Source: Chloroflexota bacterium (GTDB lineage: Bacteria; Chloroflexota; Dormibacteria; CF-121). From it: 10,361 nt of DNA. The translations under genes and the position numbers were made by a program. The notes beneath the pieces were generated by a model. The model searched no databases and had not been told where the DNA came from. It saw nothing but the letters and a program-made list of their open reading frames with translations. Below are positions 7,320-10,361 of the stretch, piece by piece (position 1 is the stretch's first letter; the number at the start of each line of letters is the position of its first letter). The DNA lies in assembly GCA_005882525.1 (NCBI GenBank), contig VBGO01000169.1, forward strand, positions 1-10,361, in the 5' to 3' direction.

Positions 7320-8428
7320 GCTTCGCCACGGTGCCGGAGCTTCTCGCTTCGGCCGAGCAGCGCTTCAGCGACGCGCCCGCCATCGTCACCACCGAGGGCT
7401 CGGAATCATTCCGCGAGCTGGCGCGGTCCACTCGTTCCGCGGCAGAGGCGCTGCGCCGCCGCAGTCTCAGACCCGGCGATCGCATATTGCTGGCGGCACC
7501 GAACTCGCGGTCCCTGGTGCACGCCTGGCTCGGCGCGATTTGGGCCGGCGGGGTTCCCGCGGCCGTCAACCCAGAGCTGACCAACGCCGAAATCGATTAC
7601 GTGCGGGATGATCTTCAGCCAACCGTCACGCTGCTCCACGACGAGGTCGATGCACTGGATGCGAGGCCGATCGAGTCGGACAAGCCGGCCTTCACCGCAC
7701 AACCGCTCGAGGTGGCTGCCATCGTCTACACCTCGGGGACGACCAGCCGGCCCAAGGGCGTGATGGTGAGGCACGCCGCCTACACCGAGGCCGGACGGTC
7801 GTTCCCCGAGTGGATCGGCCTCGAGGGATCGCAACGGCTCTGGGCCTGCCTGCCGCTCTTCCACATCAACGCCCAGGCATATTCATTGTTGACGGCCCTG
7901 GCATACGGGTTCGCGCTGGCGCTCACGCCGAAATTCCATGCCTCGACCTTCTGGCACGACGCGCGAGCGCTCGGGGTGACCACGGTCAACGTGGTGGGCG
8001 CGATGCTGGAGTTCCTGGCAGCTCAGCCGGAGATCACCTGGGTCGAATCGTCGCTGCGGACGATCTACGCCGCGCCCGGACCGCCGCCGGCGCAGCGTGA
8101 TCGGCTCGAGGCACGCTTCGGCGTTCGCATCATGACCGGATACGGGATGAGCGAGAACCCGTTCGGTTGTGCTGAGAGCGCGACCTCGCGCTTGAAGGCC
8201 GGCAGTATCGGGCGGCCGCGGCAGCCAGTGTCGGGTACCTTTGAGAACGAGTTGCGCATCCTGCACGCGGAAGGCGGTGATGTGGAACCCGGCGAGGTCG
8301 GCGAACTCTGCTTCCGCAACCCGGTGATGACGCCCGGGTACTGGAATGAGACAGAGGCCACGACGGCGGCCATCAAGGACGGATGGCTCCATACGGGCGA
8401 CGCGAGAATATTGCGCCGGCCGAGGTAG
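7316..8428 (+). CDS. Acyl-CoA synthetase, N-terminal adenylation domain fragment
   Basis: A 370-residue open frame starting at TTG 7316, which overlaps the pcaC stop as TTGA; GTG at 7331 is an alternative start. Motifs are the ATP-binding loop YTSGTTSRPKG (138-148), LWACLPLFHIN, GYGMSENPFG (275-284, adenine/acyl site), ELCFRNPVMTPGYWNETE and HTGD with the ribose-binding Asp362. The last eight residues, after Asp362, come from reading out of frame across the deletion. As translated it lacks the C-terminal domain needed for the thioester step, so at best it could adenylate. The overall look recalls carnitine/crotonobetaine-type CoA ligases (CaiC-like), which does not settle its substrate. Confidence 0.8.
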   Translation: MSFATVPELLASAEQRFSDAPAIVTTEGSESFRELARSTRSAAEALRRRSLRPGDRILLAAPNSRSLVHAWLGAIWAGGVPAAVNPELTNAEIDYVRDDLQPTVTLLHDEVDALDARPIESDKPAFTAQPLEVAAIVYTSGTTSRPKGVMVRHAAYTEAGRSFPEWIGLEGSQRLWACLPLFHINAQAYSLLTALAYGFALALTPKFHASTFWHDARALGVTTVNVVGAMLEFLAAQPEITWVESSLRTIYAAPGPPPAQRDRLEARFGVRIMTGYGMSENPFGCAESATSRLKAGSIGRPRQPVSGTFENELRILHAEGGDVEPGEVGELCFRNPVMTPGYWNETEATTAAIKDGWLHTGDARILRRPR

Positions 8429-8700
8429 AGGATGCGCTGCTTGCGCATGAGACCGTCCGCGCTGCCGCGGTCTTCGGTGTGCCCACCGGAATGTTGGAGG
8501 ATGAGGTCGTGGCCGTCGTGGTTCTTCGGGACGGGGCAGCTCCCGACGAGGCCGCACTCAAGGCCTGGGCGGCGACTCGGCTCGCCGCTTACAAAGTGCC
8601 GAGTCGGATTCACTTTCGGGATTCGCTGCCGACGACCGCCACGCATCGCGTGGCGAAGGACAGCCTGCGCAGGGAGTATGGCCACACCAACACCGATTGA
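8383..8700 (+). CDS. Acyl-CoA synthetase, C-terminal domain fragment
   Basis: A 105-residue open frame; genuine homology begins around 8404 (ENIAPAEVEDALLAHETVRAA), and the first seven residues are out-of-frame reading of the N-terminal domain. It carries the remainder of the mobile C-terminal domain: AAVFGVPTGMLEDEVVAVVV, LKAWAATRLAAYKVPSRIHF, and the end motif LPTTATHRVAKDSLRR. In the usual form of that last motif (PxxxxGK) the catalytic Lys follows Gly. Here the two positions read His-Arg, with Lys three residues later, so the standard adenylation lysine appears substituted. It is unlikely to be a free-standing gene. Its end overlaps pcaD by 23 bases. Confidence 0.7.
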   Translation: MAPYGRRENIAPAEVEDALLAHETVRAAAVFGVPTGMLEDEVVAVVVLRDGAAPDEAALKAWAATRLAAYKVPSRIHFRDSLPTTATHRVAKDSLRREYGHTNTD

Positions 8701-9466
8701 CGTCCACCACCGCACGGAGGGGCAACCGGGCGCGCCTGTGCTCGTCCTCTCGCATGCCCTCGGCCTGTCGCTGGCAATGTGGGACCCGCAGGTCCCCCGC
8801 CTGTCCCAACAGCTGCGCCTCCTCCGTTATGACCACCGCGGTCACGGCAGCTCGCCCGTGCCGACCGGTCCGTACACGATCGAGGACCTTGGTCGCGATC
8901 TGCTCCATCTGCTCGACCGCCTCGGGCTGGAGCGCGTGTCATTCTGCGGGCTGTCCCTCGGCGGAATGGTCGGACTGTGGCTCGGCGCCAACGCGCCCGA
9001 GCGGATCGACCGACTGGTGGTCTGCTGCAGCGCGGCGCGGATGCCGCGCCCGGACGACTACGCCGCGCGGGCCAGCCTGGTGCGTCAGCAGGGGATGACG
9101 TCGATTGCCGACGGTGTCATCGGGCGCTGGTTTACGCCCGCGTTCGTCGCCCGCCGTCCGGACGTCGTCGCCCGGATCAAAGCGCTGTTACTGGCCACCC
9201 CATCGGAAGGTTATGCCGCCACCTGCGAGGCCCTGGCGGCGATGGATCTGCGCGACGAGCTTCGGCGGATCGCGGCGCCCACGCTGGTAATGGCTGCCGC
9301 GTTCGACCAATCCACGCCGCCCGACCAGTCGCGCGAGATCGCTCAACGCATCCCCGGTGCGGAGCTGGCCACGATCTCGGACGCGTCACACCTGGCCGGC
9401 GTGGAACAGCCGGACGCTGTGGCCGAGCGAATCCTCACGCACGTCATCGGCCGTCGTCCCGCTTGA
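8678..9466 (+). CDS. pcaD: 3-oxoadipate enol-lactonase PcaD, alpha/beta hydrolase
   Basis: Hydrolyses 3-oxoadipate enol-lactone to 3-oxoadipate, the last step of ring degradation present here. It has 262 residues, the usual PcaD length. Visible features are SHALGLSLAMWDPQ (25-38, oxyanion region), LRYDHRGHGSS (49-59), the nucleophile elbow GLSLGG with Ser93, the acid Asp210 in FDQSTPP, and His238 in SDASHLAGVEQP. I chose ATG 8678 because the family N-terminus (a short polar lead, then PVLVLSHALG) fits it. The open frame continues upstream to 8432, but that part is a shadow of the synthetase C-terminal domain. It is the last gene of the operon, and its stop lies three bases from the stop of the convergent minus-strand gene. 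Confidence 0.93.
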   Translation: MATPTPIDVHHRTEGQPGAPVLVLSHALGLSLAMWDPQVPRLSQQLRLLRYDHRGHGSSPVPTGPYTIEDLGRDLLHLLDRLGLERVSFCGLSLGGMVGLWLGANAPERIDRLVVCCSAARMPRPDDYAARASLVRQQGMTSIADGVIGRWFTPAFVARRPDVVARIKALLLATPSEGYAATCEALAAMDLRDELRRIAAPTLVMAAAFDQSTPPDQSREIAQRIPGAELATISDASHLAGVEQPDAVAERILTHVIGRRPA

Positions 9467-9469
9467 GAC

Positions 9470-9982
9470 TTACGCGGTCGCTTCGGCCGCTTCCTCCCGC
9501 CTGACGCCGATGATGAGGAGCCAGGCCCCCGTCACCATGAAGACGAAGGACGACATCATCCCGATGCCGACGACGTAGAGCCCTCCCGCGTTGCCGAAGA
9601 ACAGTGCAAGCGCGCCAGCCTGTTCAGTGACCAGGCAGGCAAAGCTACCGATGGTCCGCCAGAGTAACGCCGGATCCGAGCGGTCGGTGGCCTGCAAAGC
9701 CTGGCTGATGCTGCGATAGAGCACAATCTCGACCCCGATCAGCACGACGATCAGCTCGACGGCCACCGCCTGACCGTTCTGTCCGGCCATCAGGACCAGA
9801 GCGCACCGGATGAACACGGCGGTCAGGCCGGTGAGGACGGTGCGAGCCCGGTGCCGGTGGGCCGGGTTCAGGGCGATCTGGTCGAGATGCAGCGACATCG
9901 CGACGAAGACCAGGCCGGTCAGGGCGGCAGCGCCGCCCCCCACCATCAGGAAGTAGTCGTGCCAGGCCGCGGCGTCGTACAC
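9470..9982 (-). CDS. Small multi-pass membrane protein of unknown function
   Basis: A 170-residue protein with a GTG start at 9982 (minus strand). I do not recognise a named family. Hydrophobic segments fall at about residues 10-30 (motif YFLMVGGGAAALTGLVFVAMSLH), 48-66, 73-89, 110-130 and 135-158, suggesting four or five membrane helices with short loops. The WHDYF-GGGAAALTGL opening looks conserved from memory of uncharacterised proteins in high-GC bacteria, but that is not a function. Minus-strand GGGAGA (9998 to 9993) lies ten bases before the GTG; a GATAAT hexamer (9994 to 9989) sits six bases before it and could instead be a promoter for a leaderless transcript. It is oriented against the pca operon, so it is probably unrelated to it. 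Confidence 0.8.
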   Translation of the reverse strand: MYDAAAWHDYFLMVGGGAAALTGLVFVAMSLHLDQIALNPAHRHRARTVLTGLTAVFIRCALVLMAGQNGQAVAVELIVVLIGVEIVLYRSISQALQATDRSDPALLWRTIGSFACLVTEQAGALALFFGNAGGLYVVGIGMMSSFVFMVTGAWLLIIGVRREEAAEATA

Positions 9983-10040
9983 GGCCAGATTATCTCCCGA
10001 TCAGGCCCAAATTTCCGGCGTGTAGCCGTATGCTGCGCGT
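9983..10040. promoter_or_regulatory. Divergent intergenic region with candidate -10 elements for both flanking genes
   Basis: This 58-base gap separates the minus-strand membrane protein from the + strand lipoprotein gene and must hold both 5' ends. On the + strand TATGCT (10029-10034) lies six bases before the GTG at 10041, and no Shine-Dalgarno is visible, which fits a leaderless message. On the minus strand GATAAT (9994 to 9989) also lies six bases before its GTG. I see no convincing -35 hexamer for either. The elements are short and could occur by chance. Confidence 0.35.
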
Positions 10041-10361
10041 GTGGTAACCGCCGGCCGGCGGCGCGCCCTCGTGGGGCTGGCGATCGGCGGGTCGCTCGTC
10101 CTGGCCGCCTGCGGCCGGGCAACCGGAGCGGCGAAGATCCCCGCGGCGCTGCGATCGGTGCATGTGGCTTCGGCGCTGGTGGTCACCAATCCGATTCCTC
10201 CGCTGGATCTCGCGATGGCTGGGCTCACGACGGTGGCCGAGTTGGTGACGCCCTTCCAGCTTTCGTCGACCGACAACGGCCGGAGCATCATGCTGATCGG
10301 TGCCTATGCAGACACGGCCCGAACGGTCTTCGTTTTCCGAGAGACCCCGGATATGGGCTTA
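10041..10361 (+). CDS. Putative lipoprotein, possible Tat signal (3' end missing)
   Basis: An open frame of 107 codons that runs off the right edge, starting at GTG 10041 after an in-frame TAG at 10023. The N-terminus has three arginines (6-8, then Ala-Leu), a hydrophobic core (about 9-21) and a lipobox LAAC with Cys24, followed by Gly-Arg. This is a lipoprotein signal peptide whose RRRAL also matches the loose twin-arginine pattern. The mature part shown (KIPAALRSVHVASALVVTNP onward) is not one I recognise; no domain is evident in the 83 residues visible. Its surface location is inferred from the lipobox. GTG at 10071 would be an alternative start but would cut off the basic region. Confidence 0.7.
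   Translation, partial: MVTAGRRRALVGLAIGGSLVLAACGRATGAAKIPAALRSVHVASALVVTNPIPPLDLAMAGLTTVAELVTPFQLSSTDNGRSIMLIGAYADTARTVFVFRETPDMGL

Larger units (their letters stand above)
7316..8700 (+). pseudogene. Acyl-CoA synthetase (AMP-forming) gene broken by a frameshifting internal deletion
   Basis: Together the two pieces form one adenylate-forming ligase of the acetyl/acyl-CoA synthetase superfamily. The N-terminal domain runs in one frame to LHTGD (Asp362) and stops at 8428. Homology resumes in another frame at ENIAPAEVED (from 8404) and runs to the stop at 8700. Only two bases lie between the Asp362 codon and the Glu codon of ENIAPAEVED; intact relatives have about 23 residues there, including the hinge and the RK motif. 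A deletion of roughly 65-70 bases not divisible by three is the simplest explanation. Both sides read as well-conserved protein, so the break is recent or an assembly error. The intact enzyme would have activated a carboxylic acid with ATP and CoA; 3-oxoadipate or an aromatic acid are candidates by context only. Confidence 0.85.

Noticed and set aside
8432..8677. Upstream extension of pcaD to 344 residues
   Set aside because: The added residues are an out-of-frame reading of the synthetase C-terminal domain and do not look like a hydrolase N-terminus; ATG 8678 gives the family length.
10001..10291. Minus-strand open frame (96 codons) at the right edge
   Set aside because: It lies opposite a frame with a clear lipoprotein signal peptide and would occupy the divergent promoter region.
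1..10361. tRNA, rRNA, riboswitch or phage/insertion sequence genes
   Set aside because: None were seen; the window is almost entirely coding with only one real intergenic gap, of 58 bases.

Overview
The window is a high-GC bacterial segment dominated by one tightly packed + strand operon, positions 1 to 9466, for uptake and ring cleavage of an aromatic acid through the protocatechuate branch of the beta-ketoadipate pathway. GC richness, TTG/GTG starts, ATGA stop-start overlaps and a Leu-Ala-Ala-Cys lipoprotein suggest a soil-type high-GC lineage (Actinomycetota, or Chloroflexota/Dormibacterota). This is inference; no rRNA or other phylogenetic marker is present.

Layout. 1-837: 3' part of a type I periplasmic substrate-binding protein. 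834-4135: the rest of a HAAT (branched-chain amino acid type) ABC importer, in the order ATPase LivG-like, ATPase LivF-like, permease LivH-like, permease LivM-like. 4132-5600: pcaH and pcaG, the two subunits of protocatechuate 3,4-dioxygenase. 5590-6942: pcaB. 6939-7319: pcaC. 7316-8700: an acyl-CoA synthetase gene broken by a frameshifting deletion. 8678-9466: pcaD. Every junction is a stop-start overlap, so the operon is probably translationally coupled from end to end. Convergent to it, on the minus strand, is a small multi-helix membrane protein of unknown function (9470-9982). Divergent from that is the start of a lipoprotein gene that runs off the right edge.

Working together: the importer would bring in protocatechuate or a related aromatic acid. 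PcaHG opens the ring to 3-carboxy-cis,cis-muconate, PcaB cycloisomerises it, PcaC decarboxylates the lactone, and PcaD hydrolyses the enol-lactone to 3-oxoadipate. The CoA transferase (PcaIJ), the thiolase (PcaF) and any regulator are not in the window. The acyl-CoA synthetase may once have activated 3-oxoadipate or an upstream aromatic acid.

The most striking feature is a 282-bp in-frame tandem duplication inside pcaH (copies 4428-4709 and 4710-4991, one mismatch). It repeats three of the four iron ligands and the active-site arginine but not the first tyrosine ligand. With the broken synthetase gene, an apparently short LivH and a short PcaG, the operon carries an unusual number of indels. 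They reflect either real rearrangement and decay or assembly error, and raw reads would settle which.
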